64,000 bases of DNA from Anaeramoeba flamelloides (taxonomy: Eukaryota; Metamonada; Anaeramoebidae), in NCBI GenBank assembly GCA_027625915.1, contig JANTQA010000042.1, forward strand, positions 6,398,001-6,462,000. The letters run 5' to 3'. Each line of letters starts with the position of its first letter. Position 1 is the first letter of the stretch. Positions 11,851 to 24,209 of this stretch are shown piece by piece. The position numbers and the translations under genes were made by a program. The notes under the pieces are model-generated. The model saw nothing but the letters and a program-made list of their open reading frames with translations. It was not told the DNA's origin and searched no databases.

Positions 11851-14800
11851 ATGAGACTTTTCATCTACTTTATTTACCATTATTTGCTTATTCTTTTATT
11901 TATGAGTCTCCAAAGTATATCAAACAAACATTCGAGTTCGGATGAAAATGAAAATTTGGTCGAGTTAGTTGAGATTGACAACGAATTTGAAGAAGAAGAA
12001 AAAAAAACAAAATTTACGAAAGAAGAAAACCAAGTTGAAGAAGAAAAGAAATCACACACCAAGAAATTCTTGATGACCTTTGTTAGCATGCTTGTGATTT
12101 CTGTGATTGTGTTCCTGTTTCGGTATCTAAGCAAGCCGCTTGTTCCCCTGCCACCAAAGACACGACCAAAAATGCCATCGCCTGGATGGTGCGAACCCAA
12201 AAAGCCTATTTTTTACTACGACTTGGGTGGCACGGAGTGTGCGTGCGAAGAAAAGTGGAGTCGGAAAACGTACTGGTCCAAAATGATGACAGGCTTTGCT
12301 TTCAATTTCCCACATGTAATTTCTCCTTTCCATTTCCAAATGATCTTTGTAAATTGGAAATACGTCTTTATGGGGATCTACTTGAACGAAGTGCTTGAAG
12401 AGCTGATGATGGGCGTAGGTGGTATCTGGGGGTTCACCTTTGATCCACCAATGGACGCCGAGGCGCGCTACGATTCCTTGATTAGAGACTTTGTTTGCTG
12501 TATGTCTGGTCTCAAACTGGGATCCTTTGTCAGCGACATGCTCCAAATACCCCCTTTAGTGAAGCTCCCAATCGTTTGGAATTTCGACTCCTCGAACCCA
12601 CACTCTGCTCATAGACTTTTTAAAGGGTTTGTACAATGCCTGATCCTTTCACAAATGACTCTTGTTTATAATTCCGATCGTGGTAAGGGATTTTTTAACA
12701 AAACAAATGTAGTGCTCATGTTTGGCTATACACTCCTGATCGGCTTATTTTATCTCTGGAACAAAAACGATTATTCCAACGCTTCTTCAAGAAGAAAAAT
12801 CCTTGTTCACCATATTTTTTGGGTTTTCTGCGTAAATTATATTTTATCAGTAAGTATTTTTTTTTATTTTTTTTTTTTTTTTATTCTTTTTTATTCTTTT
12901 TTATTCTTTTTTATTCTTTTTTATTCTTTTACTGTTCTGGACAAAAATTGTAAAATCGGCTTTAATTCTGAAAGAGTGACAAAATTTCGAATTTTCGAAT
13001 ATTTTTTTACTTTTTTATTTTATTTCTAAGCCCAACAAAAACCAAGTCCTAAAAGTAAATTGGTTTTCTTTTTAGAAAAAAAGTCAAAAAGAAAAAACAG
13101 ATCAACACCATTTTTAATTTGGTAACCTTTATGAATACTAAACTAAAAAAATCTTCTTAGAAATTCAAAAGCAAATTCAAAAAAAATTTACCGTATATTA
13201 GAATTGAAAACAGAAGAAATAATCTGATTGATCTCTAAAAACAAACTTACTTTTAGTAAAATTTTAGAAATGAATTATTGTTTTTCAAAAGTTAGAATCA
13301 ATTTTTTCATTTTTGGAAAGTGAAAAATCCTACCTATTTCTGAATTATTTAAAAAAAATATTTTGTTAGAAGAACGAAATCTTATTATCTAAAAAGGAAA
13401 GTGTACAAAATACACTTTAAAAATGAAACTCACTCAGTTTTGGAATAACCTCAGTATAAAAAAAACAACTTAATTTCAAAAAAATTGCAATAATTAATTT
13501 AAACTTGAAAAAATATAATTTTTATATTCAAAGAGCAGTTCAAATCAATTTTTTCTTTTTATTGAACAAAAAAATACGAGAAAAACAATCAAACTATTAA
13601 ATTAAAAATTCTTCCAAAATACTTTTTTAAAACCTGGAAAAATCGACTTAAAACTTAAAGAAATACTTTTTAATTTGATTATTCTTAATTAATAATTAAT
13701 AACCCAATCTTAATTTTTCCAGTGGGCTATTAATAACCCAAGGATTAAATATATCAATAGACTTTATTATTATTCCTCAATTTTTTAAAGATTTTCAAAC
13801 AAATAAAAATTTTTTCAAATTAATCAAAAAAAATAATAGATATTATCAAATAACCCATTTTAATACGAAAAATTCCTTGTTTATACTCGGAATATTTGAA
13901 AAAGAATATTGCCCCAATCTTTTAAATTTCAAGAAATTTAATAAACATTTGTGAATAAAATAAATGATCTATTTTTTCTGAGATATTCAAGATTTCAATA
14001 TTTGATTTATTTTTATGGTATTTTTTAAATAAGATTAAATTTTCAAGATTATTTATTCATAAAGTCTCAGAAATTACTAAAAGCGAGATTTCTTCAAAAT
14101 AAAAAGGTTTTTGTAAATTTTTCTTTTTCTCAATTGATCTCAAAAAATCCAAAATAAAAGGATCAGGATCTTGACTGAAAATTTCATAGAAAAAATGAAC
14201 TTCTCTAAAAATTGATAACTCATTTCTCTAAAGTTTGATAAATGAGGTTGCTTATCGGGTTTGATTGTATTCCCTGTGAAAACAATTACTCTATTACCTT
14301 TGGTAAAAAAAATAAATAAGAGTTACTAGTCCGCTAATGAAAACGAAAAGTAAAATCAATTCAAAGAAGAAATAATTTAACACCAAAGAATAATTAATAT
14401 TATCATTTTTAATCAAATGAATCAACAAAAAACAATTTAAATCTTCTTTTTTGAAAATTAGATAGAGTAGTTTTGGTGCTCTCACAATTAGTCAATTTTT
14501 TCAATAAATTTTTAATAAAAGATCAATCAAAGAAAAAATCCATTATGAAAAGACTGTATTATAAAAACTGTGATTATATTTATTTCTTCATTTTGACTTT
14601 ACTGTTAATTGAAAAACAAATTGAACAAAATTTTCATTTGACTGTCCGAAATTATACTGGTATTTGAATTCTAAATGGGAAAAATTTTCACTTCATTTTC
14701 AATTTCCTTTTTCAAATAGAGTTTTTAAATTACAACCTAATTCTTTGAGAACCCAATTTGATAAAGAAAAATCTGGAAAAGAAAGTGAAAATTTTTTCCC

Positions 14801-17800
14801 ATTTAGAATTCAAATACCAGTAGAACAAAAAAATCAAAATAACAAGAATTACAATAAATCATCAATACCCCCGATTCTAAAAAGGGGAAATTAATAAGAA
14901 TACAACTGTTTTACAGGATTAAAGAATTTAAATTTAGCTTTGATCTCGGAAACAATTGTTTTGGAAAGCTGGATGAAAATTTTGTTAAATTTATTTTGCG
15001 ACAGATAGTAATCATTTATTTTTTCTTTTATTAACAGATCTTACTTGACATTTTCAGCTTCTATTAAGGTTCCCAATTAAAAAATCGCGTTGGACTTTTT
15101 TTTCCCGAATGATAATTTTAAAAAAAAATACCAAGTCTTATTAACAAATTAATTCGAAGAAAAAAAATTTCAAAAAATCTTTCGAGGTTTTGATAAGAAC
15201 CTTTATTATCAGAATTTTAGCAATAAATTCGTGGTAATATTATAAAATCGTGATTAGTCCAACCTCATCGTGGAAAATAACCATAAAATCACGAAAAATT
15301 CATAAAATCGCAATAAAATACAAAACCGCGAAAAAATGAAAAATTATTTTTTTGAAATCACATAACAAAAAATTCAAAGACTTTTACAACGTACCCACAC
15401 TTGAAAAAAATGTAAGAAAGTGTTTGAAAGCGCTGTGAAAAGTGTCTTCAAGTGTTTGAAAGTTTTGAAAGACAGAAATATTTCATAAACGGAAGGAGAT
15501 TGTTAGAAGAGGAAAATCAAAATTTTTTTCTTTTCATTTTTTTTTTAACAAAATATAAAATCTCCTATGAATTTTATGATCAAACTAATAATCATCCATT
15601 TCAACAATAAACTCGAATATAAAATAGATCTAATTTTTTTTAAAATGGGATAATTATCTTCACAAGTTAAATAACCAAAAAGAAAAAAGAGTAATTTTCC
15701 TTCTTATTGGTGATCAATTAAAAAAAAAAAATATTTAAACTGTAATTGTGTTTTCTTTATAATACCAAAGATAGAAGAAGAAGAAAAATAAAATAAAGAA
15801 AAAAAATATACAAACAATCCTAATAATTGGTGATAATGTGGCTAGGCCGTTGAGAAAGCTTTTGAAAAGTTATCCAACCCCTTTCAGCTTTCAATAGAAT
15901 ATTGAAAAGTTTTGAACCCAAGAACACATTCTTTCAAGAACGTGTGAAGGTTTGCTTATTTTAGCTGTCTTTTTATTCAACATAGTTTATAACACCAAGA
16001 TATACTGAGAAACTATTTATTTGCCCTTTTTTATCACGTTTGTTGTTGATCTAAAAGGATCGATCGATCTTTCAACCAAATCAAAAGAAAATACACTGAA
16101 AATCTTGATATAAACCTTGATTTGGATTAAGTTTCTTTTTTGTTGTTTTTGAAAAGAATAACTTTTTTTTTCAAGGAACTATTTTTCAATCAAACAAAAT
16201 TTTTCTTTTTTAAAAACATTGTTGAATTAGATCTAAAATCCATCAACTATTATATCGCGATTTAATTTTTATCACGATTACTTGGCAATTGTCACCATTT
16301 TTCGACAATTATCGTGATTTTATAAAATATTGCGGTTTCATCAAAATAATCACATTTTTTGAAACTTTATCAAGATTTGACTTGATTATTTTTGAAACTT
16401 TATGGTGACTTGACAAAGATATCGTCAAATCCTCTATTATTTCAGTTTTATTAGACGAGTACAGCATTTTTAAAACTATTAGTTATTACCTATTGAACGA
16501 AATATCTAAAGGTTTAATGAAATAACAAAAATTCATTTATACATTTATTTGGAATTTTTACCCAAAAAAAACACTTTATTTTTTTTTCTCAGCAAGGGAG
16601 TTTTAAAAAAATCGTAGTACTGCTAAAAACAATAAATACACTAGCCTCAAGAATTTAAAATTCTGGAATATTGATTATATTATGCTGTAAATAGACTTTT
16701 TAACAAGGATGAAATGCTAATTAAAGTATTAGTTTTATCAAACTTGGAATTTGAAATTTTCTTTTTTTATAATATTATATGTAGGAATTAAAATAATTTT
16801 TTTTTTGTACTTCCGATGAAATAAGCTATTTTTCCAAAATTTTGACTCACTTTATAATGTTATTGTAAGCAGTTCGGTGGTTTTGTACCATATTCTTATC
16901 AAAATTGTTTTCCAATTTTTAGATCTGAAATCATTTTTTCTTATCTGCAAATTTTTAATTTCATTTTTTCTGAATTGCTTTTTCTTTCTTCAAATTTGTG
17001 TTTTTCTTATCTGTTTGTTTTTCTTTTTCTTTTTCTTTTTCTTTTTGTCGAAAAATTTTCAATTTTCGTTTTTTTCGTTTTCTTTTTTTTTTGATCTTTT
17101 TCTTTTTTTTTTCTTTTTAGTTTTTTTTTTTTTTGATCCTTTTTTCTTTTACAAAAGAACAAGTGGAAAAAAAAAAAGATCTTTGAAAAGACAAATAATC
17201 ATTTTGAAAATTGAGACTATGTAAGGTCTTTTTAAAATGAATTTAATTTTAAGCAAAAAATCTTTGTGTTAACCTTTTTTTCAGTGAAAGTTAAGTAATA
17301 AAAAATCTGTTAATTCTCATTTCAAAAATTGTGAATCGCACTTTTTGATAATTTTTGGTTTTATTTTTTTTCTAATTTTGAAAATATCAGGTTTTTATAT
17401 ATTTATAATGATTTAAAAGTGGCACATTAATCATATTTAATTATTAGTTGTTCTTGAATACAAAAGGATATGCTTTTTTTTTTTTTAATTTATTTTTTCA
17501 GTTGAGTCACAATTTTTGAAATGGGGTTTAGATAGATGTTTTTTAAATAAAATTCAAATAAAGTTTGTACTTTATGTTTAAAACATAAACAAAAGGAAAT
17601 TATAGAAAATATTGATCATTTTTTACACTACAAGGAAAATTTAAACACCAAAAATTAAAGTTAGCCAAAACTATACATTGGATTTAAGTTATACTTCTTT
17701 TATAAATTATTTTTATAAAGTTATCATAATTTTATGTAATAAAAAATGGATAGCTTTTAAACTCTTGAAAATCTGAATACCCCCCTTTTCAAAAAATACC

Positions 17801-19710
17801 GACTTTTGAAAAAAACACCTATTTTCGGGGTATTTTTATATTCGAAAAAGTTGAAATGAATTAATTTTTGATTGAACATTAAGATTGAAAAAAAGAATAT
17901 ATGTTAAAGCAATTTGCAGAAAAAAATCGAGAATGTATATAAAAAACTCAAACATGGAAAAAAATAAAATGATAAAAAATATTCCAAAAACAGATAAAAA
18001 ATCAGATTTTCAATTTAATTGAGCAATATCTTTTGATTAAAATATTTTGTACTATTTTCAAATTGAAAAATATGTTTCCTTTTAGACTATTAAAAAAATA
18101 CTTGAAAATTATCTCTCTACTAAGTCAATTAAAAATTCAAAAAATTTTACAATTAAAAAATGAAAAAAATATTACTGAAAAATTTCATTTTTTTTTTCAA
18201 TTCCTATTAATATCTATTAAAGTTGTAAATCTCATTGAAAATTGTTATGTATAATAATGTTTATTATATGAGTGTATTTCAAAAATACAAAATTTAGAGA
18301 TTTTTTTTTGAAAAAATTTTCCTTGTAGTGTATGAGTATCCTTCCTATGAAAATAATAAACCCCAATTCAAAATTTTTAACACACCAAAATTCGATTTGT
18401 GAAAAAAAAAACTTATTTAATCAATTAAAGAAGATTTACCAAATTAGAACCATTCACAAATTGAAATGTTAACACTTGTTTATAAATTACAATACTCACA
18501 AAACAATAAATAAATAATTATCAATACAAATAAATCATGGGTGTGTTAAAAATTTTGGAGAGAGCAAAACAAAAAAATACATTAGTAAATTTGTTTAAAT
18601 TCTATTAGGAATATTGATCGATCAAAGGTTAGATACTACCAACTAATTTTATTTGAGTTCTTCTATTTGGAACAACTTGGCTTTAACCTAATATCAATGG
18701 TTGAAAAAAATTTTTGATCGAACGAAGCAAATTACGTAATTCAAACAAATGGAAATGAAAACAAAAACGAAAAGATAAAAAAATGATTTTCATATTTTAC
18801 AAAAATCAAAATTATCTCCAATTTCAATGAAATTGTATTATTGTGATTGTTTGGAACGTTTTAGCTGTGTGGAAAATTTTGAATTTTAATTTAGTTTAAT
18901 ATTTCATAACAAATTAAAAGAAATAAATCTTAATGGACTAATTTTCAACCAAGACAGTTTGAAATTATTTTCATTAATTAATAATTGTGAAATATATTAT
19001 TTTACACTTAAATTTACTTTCAGAAAAATAAGTCTATGAACAATTAGAGTGCTATTTATACTTCTTCAACAACAACGATAATAAAAAAAACAAATTTTTT
19101 TTAAAAACTCAATTTTAAAATTATTCTTTTTATAATCATTTTATTTTAATTGTACTCTCTATAGTTTACAATTCACCCAACTTTAGATGCCATGTATATG
19201 ATCTTTATTGCTGAAATTAGTTTAACGATGATTTTATATATATTTGAAACATGCCTCCGGTTAAATCTCTGGGATTTAAGGAAAAAAATAGGTTTAGAAG
19301 AAGAGACGATACAAATTAATAATAAAATTGATCCAGAGGAAAATGTAAAGGAATTAAAAAAACAAAAATTTGATCGCAACAAATTAATGTCTTACATCAA
19401 TATGCTTGAAATCCAAACAAACAAAACCTCTTTTTCTTTTAAAGATTTAGAAAAATCCCTCGTTAAATTCCAAAAATTTCAAATTGAAAAATCTAAAAAA
19501 TATATTGTTTCGAAAAAAAGATGGATATGTCTTAGCATATTTTTTATTATTGGGATAATCTTAATAGTCATTCTTTCACAAACACCTTTGCTTTATGATG
19601 GTGATATTATGTATAAAAGACATTGGTGTGGCAACCCTGCAATTTCTGGTGTGAATGGGTGCTATAATTGGGAATATAACACAACACGTATGGAAGCTGA
19701 TATATACTAA
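11851..19710 (+). CDS. Multi-pass membrane protein, weakly phosphatidylserine-synthase-like, two exons
   Basis: Exon 1 is 11851-12849, ending TCA|GTAAGT. Exon 2 is 19165-19710, after CTATAG. Both junctions are phase 0, giving 514 aa. I chose Met 11851 because a hydrophobic leader follows at once; an upstream in-frame start at 11650 would add 67 residues of unconvincing sequence. After the leader comes an acidic segment (about 29-67), then a membrane span at 73-92, and hydrophobic segments at about 145-190, 257-272, 285-302, 318-360 and 445-465. The region 179-224 (NEVLEEL then RYDSLIRDFVCCMSGLKLG) recalls the E..E plus D.LI.D..CN..G pattern of PTDSS base-exchange enzymes, but weakly. The C-tail carries two Cys and a possible N-glycosylation site. 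Function is unassigned. The exon join is inference; other exons may lie in the intron. Confidence 0.55.
12881..12930. repeat. Decamer minisatellite, five units
   Basis: Five exact tandem copies of TTATTCTTTT, starting 31 bp after the GTAAGT donor. Confidence 0.95.
13675..14315 (+). repeat. Family J dispersed repeat, copy 1
   Basis: About 640 bp matching 28243-28885 in inverted orientation. Landmarks are AATATTGCCCCAATCTTTTA here against the inverse of TAAAAGATTTGGCAATATTC there, and GGTTGCTTATCGG near the right end. No protein is encoded. Confidence 0.65.
14657..14823. mobile_element. TA-flanked hairpin MITE (CTGGTATTTG family)
   Basis: Inverted arms of about 50 bp start TACTGGTATTTGAATTC and end in the complement; a TA sits outside each end. 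Similar elements are at 33368-33536 and, with much longer arms, at 42650-43540. Confidence 0.75.
15185..16441 (+). mobile_element. Family I element, copy 1
   Basis: About 1.26 kb, closely similar to 50953-52272 in the same orientation. The outer ends carry GAGGTTTTGATAAGA and the complement of AATAGAGGATTTGACG. Inside both ends lie many degenerate copies of ATCGCGAT/ATCGTGATT. The core is non-coding, with TATCCAACCCCTTTCAGCTT as a conserved landmark. Confidence 0.72.
16870..17520 (+). repeat. Family P repeat, copy 1
   Basis: Similar to about 40090-40570. The shared core is a T-rich run, then ACAAG..CAAGT and GAAAAAAAAAAAGATCTT, then AAAATTGAGAC. The boundaries are uncertain because both flanks are T-rich. 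Confidence 0.45.
18358..18895 (+). mobile_element. Family G element, copy 1
   Basis: About 540 bp. The left end AATTCAAAATTTTTAACACA is inverted against the right end TGTGTGGAAAATTTTGAATT. An internal GGGTGTGTTAAAAATTTTGG at about 18540 repeats the end motif. The inverted second copy is 44603-45835. Confidence 0.7.
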
Positions 19711-20472
19711 TATAACAAAAATTTTGTATTTAACTAAACTTTCATGGTTTTTAAAATCTCTCAGAATTATTTACAGAATACAAGAGCTAACAAATAAATT
19801 ATTAACTATTAATTTTTTTTTTGAGGTTTTTTTTTAAGATTAGAATGAAAAAATCATTCATTTAAATACTCGCGCGAAAATTATAGAATTTATATATACA
19901 TTACAAGATTTTCAGCAACAAGTAAAAAAAAAAACAATTTATTTATTGAAAAGGAAAATTACATTTTAAAAAGAAATTTGAACAATTCAGAACTCAAAGA
20001 AAAGGATTTGAGAAGAAACTTATAGTTTTTCTTTTTTTCACTTTAAAAAAAATTTTGTTTTTTTGTAATTTTTTTTTGACGGATGCGTAAAAAAAGAATA
20101 TTTTGTGATCTTTCGAAATTTTTTTTACAATTAGGTTTGTTTAATATTAGAAAAATCGTTTAAATTTTTCAATTTTATCGATTTAAAGTTTAATTTTCAA
20201 CGGATCAAAAATAATTGATAAAGTTGAAGATTTTTTGTTGTGATCTATAAGCTGGAATTCTACCTAAAAAAAAAAAAATGTAAATAAGTTGCTTAATAAA
20301 ATGTACTTTAGAATTATTATATGGTTCATTTTTTTTTTGTAAAATTTATTTGAATGATTTTTGATGAATAGTTTATGGACTCAGTTGTACTCATTTTCTT
20401 TTAATGAAGATAAAAGAAAAAGATAAAAACAAAAGAAAAAAAAATCAAATGGAAATTTATTAAAAAATGTTT
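19711..20472. other. 3' flank of the membrane-protein gene
   Basis: AT-rich DNA with homopolymers and nothing else recognisable. A short GC patch, CTCGCGCGAAA, lies near 19870. Confidence 0.4.
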
Positions 20473-20655
20473 TTATAGAAAATAATAATTATTTGTTATA
20501 ATTAAAGATTTGGAATTAGAATTAAAATAGTTTTTATCACCATCCAACTGTGTTGTAACCCAATATAAACCTTGCTGATAATTCTCAATCACTATTGTGG
20601 AAAAAAAAAGTGAAATCAAGAAACAGAGTAAGGCATGATTTTTGATGGTAGGCAT
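20473..20655 (-). CDS. Candidate small secreted protein or first exon
   Basis: Sixty codons from ATG at 20655. The start MPTIKNHALLCFLISLFFST has the shape of a signal peptide, and the next part, QQGLYWVTTQLDGD, is balanced protein. The last about 20 residues become Asn/Ser-rich and look non-coding, so the true product may splice after LDG at a GTGATA. An in-frame Met at 20802 would add a low-quality N-terminus and was not preferred. No homologue recognised. Confidence 0.3.
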   Translation of the reverse strand: MPTIKNHALLCFLISLFFSTIVIENYQQGLYWVTTQLDGDKNYFNSNSKSLIITNNYYFL

Positions 20656-22525
20656 TACTAAATACAAAAAAGAAAACAATTTAAAAGATATAAAAAAGTA
20701 ACTTCGAAGATTAATAATTACATTATTATCAATCAAATCAAGAAAAAAAAAATTGTAGGTAAATGTATTAATAAAATCCCTAGAATCTTTTGGAGATCTC
20801 AAAAACAGTTAGTAGTTTCAACAAAATTTTTAATTGATAGATGAATCAAAGAAAAAATCTCACCAAATTATCGTGTTATAAAAACCACTAATACCTTTAA
20901 TCCTCAATTTTTCCTTTTAAATTGTTTGTTCATTTATTTTTCCAATTTTGAAAATTTAATAACTCTATTAATATATTTTTTGAGACAAATCTTATTTTGT
21001 AAAAACAAAATATTTTTTTCAAAAAATAATTAATTAAAACTCTGATCTACTATCAAAATTTTTTTTATAATTTGTGTTTGATTTTTAAAATGTGTCTTTT
21101 TGTGAAAAATTCCTCTCCTGATTAAACAAAAAATACCCTTTGTTATTAATTATTATTATTCTTTTAATTGATGAAAAGCTCAATTATAAAAAAGATTACC
21201 AAGTAATATTTAACGAGAATAATTGTGGAACTAACGTCTAAGGATATTTTTTTTTTATTTTTTTAGAGAACATGATACTTTTATTATAGTTTTATCGATT
21301 TTATTTTGAAAAAAATGTTTGGGTAGTTATTTTCAAATGAATTTGAATCAATTTTAAGATTTCTAAACAATTTTAATTTTTAATATATATATATATCCGC
21401 TAAATTTCAAAAATAGAGGCATATTTTTCATCAGAAAAAAATTCATTTAATTGGTTTATTTTTTTTTTTGAATAATAATATAAATTGTTAAAGTGTTTAG
21501 AGATAATAAACAATATAGATTAATAAATAAAAATATAGTGTAATAATTTTATTTTTTGAAATACAAATGAAAAAAGAAAAAAATAATACTAAAAAAGTTC
21601 GGCCTCTAATTTTGAAATTTGGCTTATATATATTCTTTTTATTATTGGAGATTTAAATTATTCTTTTTTTACAATTTTTCCAATATATTTCTTAATATAT
21701 CGGTATAATACCCTTTTTAAAGAATTTATTTTAATGAATATAAACATCCAAATTTGATTAGAATATTGTTAAAACCAACTTTTGGTTCACTATTTTAATT
21801 AAACAAAACCACCATAATCTTTTATTAAAACTCGAAAAAAAATCAAAATATTATAAACTTTTTTTATTTTTAGTTACTAAAATGAAAAGAATTCAAAGAT
21901 CAGTTAAAAAGGGTACAAATCTGCTTGTTTTAAATTGATATTCAAATAAACAAAGAAAAAAAGTTTGTTTTTAAAATTGGTTTGTTTTAGTGGTATTTAT
22001 TCTACTATTTACAGAAAAAAGGTGTTTTGTTTTTTTCAAAGAAAAAAATTTAAATTAAAATTCCATTTTAATAAAAAAATAAAGTTGAAATTAAACAAAG
22101 CTTTATATGGGTTGAGAAAATAAATTTCTCTTTTTTGTTAATTTTTTCAATCAAAAAAAGGGGGTAGGAATTTAACTACTACAATTTATTCAATTTACAA
22201 ATGTTTTTCTCTCTAAAGTACATTTGTAATTTTAAAACTCGCTTGGTAACAATCAATCTTGATAAGTAAACCTCACGAATGAAAATGATTACCAAATCCC
22301 CAATGACAATTAATGATCTATTTTTTTTTTATTAGAATATTTTACTTCACAAAAAGCAATTAAATACTGTTTTCAAGTCTAACTCTAAAATAAATAAAGT
22401 TTTTTGATTTAGAATTTGATTTTGAAATAGTGTTTTCCAAAAAATTATTCCAAAAAAAAATAAATGTGTTCTTATGTTCCGAAAAATTAATGTATTTCAA
22501 GTTATTTCTTTTTCCAAAACAAATA
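20656..22525. other. Intergenic, no gene seen
   Basis: AT-rich sequence, mostly T and A runs. I found no exon-like segment or clear repeat boundary. Confidence 0.4.
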
Positions 22526-22720
22526 CAGTCAGTTTCACTTTTAAGGCACAAACTAGCAACGAAATTTAAGGAACAAAAAAATCTCAAATTAAGGCACAAA
22601 ATTTGAAATTTTTTTTTTTACAATTTATTTTTCTAGAATCTGAATTTTGTTCATTAATTTGAGATTTTTTTGTTACTCAAATTTCGTTGAAAGTTTGTAC
22701 CTATAAAGTGAAACTGACTG
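22526..22720. mobile_element. Family F Tc1/mariner-like hairpin MITE, copy 1
   Basis: A 195 bp near-palindrome. It starts CAGTCAGTTTCACTTTTAAG and ends in the complement, AAAGTGAAACTGACTG, with TA outside both ends. Its arms carry repeated TTAAGGCACAAA-type units. The second copy is 38921-39110. Family assignment rests on the CAGT start and the TA target. Confidence 0.82.
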
Positions 22721-23499
22721 TAACTGCGTTTTCGTTTTTAATAAATCATTTGTTCCCTTTCCATATTTCCGGTTTTTTATTGAAATTTGTCGTACATTGC
22801 TTTAACCAAAAAAAGTGCTATTTTTTTTTTCATTTTTTGGGAATATTTCAACTAAAATATTTTGAATTAAATACATAAGTGGTTATTTCAATCGATATTA
22901 ATATTAAACTTAATTTGGCAATGTTGATCAATAATTACCATAACTAAAAAAGATTATTTTTTATGAAATGTAAAAAAAAATGCCCCACTTTTTTGGAAAT
23001 ACCTTATATATTTATATATATATATTGATATGATTTGTTGAATATGAAAAAGATCAAAAGATTATTGTAACCTTTAATTTTTTTAATAAGTAGAAAAAAA
23101 TTATTGTTTAGGTACCTTATCAAAAAAATTTTCCAATACTCTTAATTTTCAGTATTTTTCTTTTACTAAATTGAGTTTTTCGAATAAGTAAGCTATAATT
23201 TAAGACCTCTATTTTCAAAAGGAAATTCAAAATGAAGTAAACACTTTTGCCAATCTGTTATTTAAAATCATGTAGAAATTCAATTTCAAGGTAAAATAAA
23301 TTTTTGTTTCAGAGTTTGAATAATTGTATTTGATTTTATTTAAATCTTAGGATTGATTTCTTGTAACATTCAACTAAAAAGCACCCTTTAATAAATAAAT
23401 AAGGATTAAATTAATCCCCAGGGTATTGAATTAAAATAAGTTCTTTATATTTTATTTTCTTTTCTGTGATCAAATTCTTTGAAAAAAAATTGTTATACA

Positions 23500-23895
23500 G
23501 TCTTCCCAATCTGACTATGAACTTTTTTATGAAACAATTTTCATATATTAAATCTTTTTTTTCAATCAGAATAAGAAAACTAGTATTATTATAAAAAAAA
23601 AAAAAAACAATAAATCGCCTATTATTTAATTTTTTTAACCAAAAAAGAACAAATAAAATTCCAATATCTAACAATAACTATAAAAAAGGAGTAAAGCGAT
23701 TTATTAACAGCTTCAAATATATTCAATAAAAAATCAATATCTCTTTGTAATGTTTTGAAAAAAAATTTGAATAAAAATCCCATTTATTGTATTTTTTTTA
23801 TAATAATACTATTTTTCTTATTCTGATTGTAAAAAAAAGAGTTAATAAATGAAAATTGTTTCATAAAAAAATTTAACTGTAGACTTGGTACGGCG
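23500..23895. mobile_element. Foldback element
   Basis: Inverted arms at about 23520-23612 and 23790-23885 share TTTTTTATGAAACAATTTTC and CAATCAGAATAAGAAAA. The loop is AT-rich. No target duplication could be fixed. The minus-strand open frame over the left arm is repeat sequence. Confidence 0.6.
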
Positions 23896-24209
23896 GTAAA
23901 ATTGAAATAATACAAAAAAAAAAAAAAAGCAAAAAAAAATAATAATCCCAAATAATAACTTTATTAGTTAATTTTTTTTTGAAAAAGAAAACAGAAATTT
24001 CTACTAAAAAAAAAAAAAAAAAAAGTTATTCAGTAAGTTGGATTTTAATAGTAATAGTAACAATAATGTTCTAAAAGAACAAAGATCAAAAACAATTATA
24101 TCTTTTTTTTTTTTTTTTTGTTTTTGTTTATCAGGTTTTAAAGAGCTCAAAAATAAAATAAAAAATTACTTTTGAAACATAATAGAGATTTTATTTTCTT
24201 CATTTAAAT

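Larger units (their letters stand above)
12850..19164 (+). other. 6.3 kb intron of the membrane-protein gene
   Basis: The donor is GTAAGT and the acceptor CTATAG. It contains a decamer tandem repeat at the 5' end, a family J repeat (13675-14315), a small TA-flanked hairpin element (14657-14823), a family I element (15185-16441), a family P repeat (about 16870-17520) and a family G element (18358-18895). The open frame near 16877-17224 is a Phe-rich translation of T-runs and is not a gene. Confidence 0.5.

Noticed and set aside
16877-17224. Plus-strand open frame of 115 aa.
   Set aside because: It is a Phe-rich translation of poly-T DNA within a dispersed repeat.
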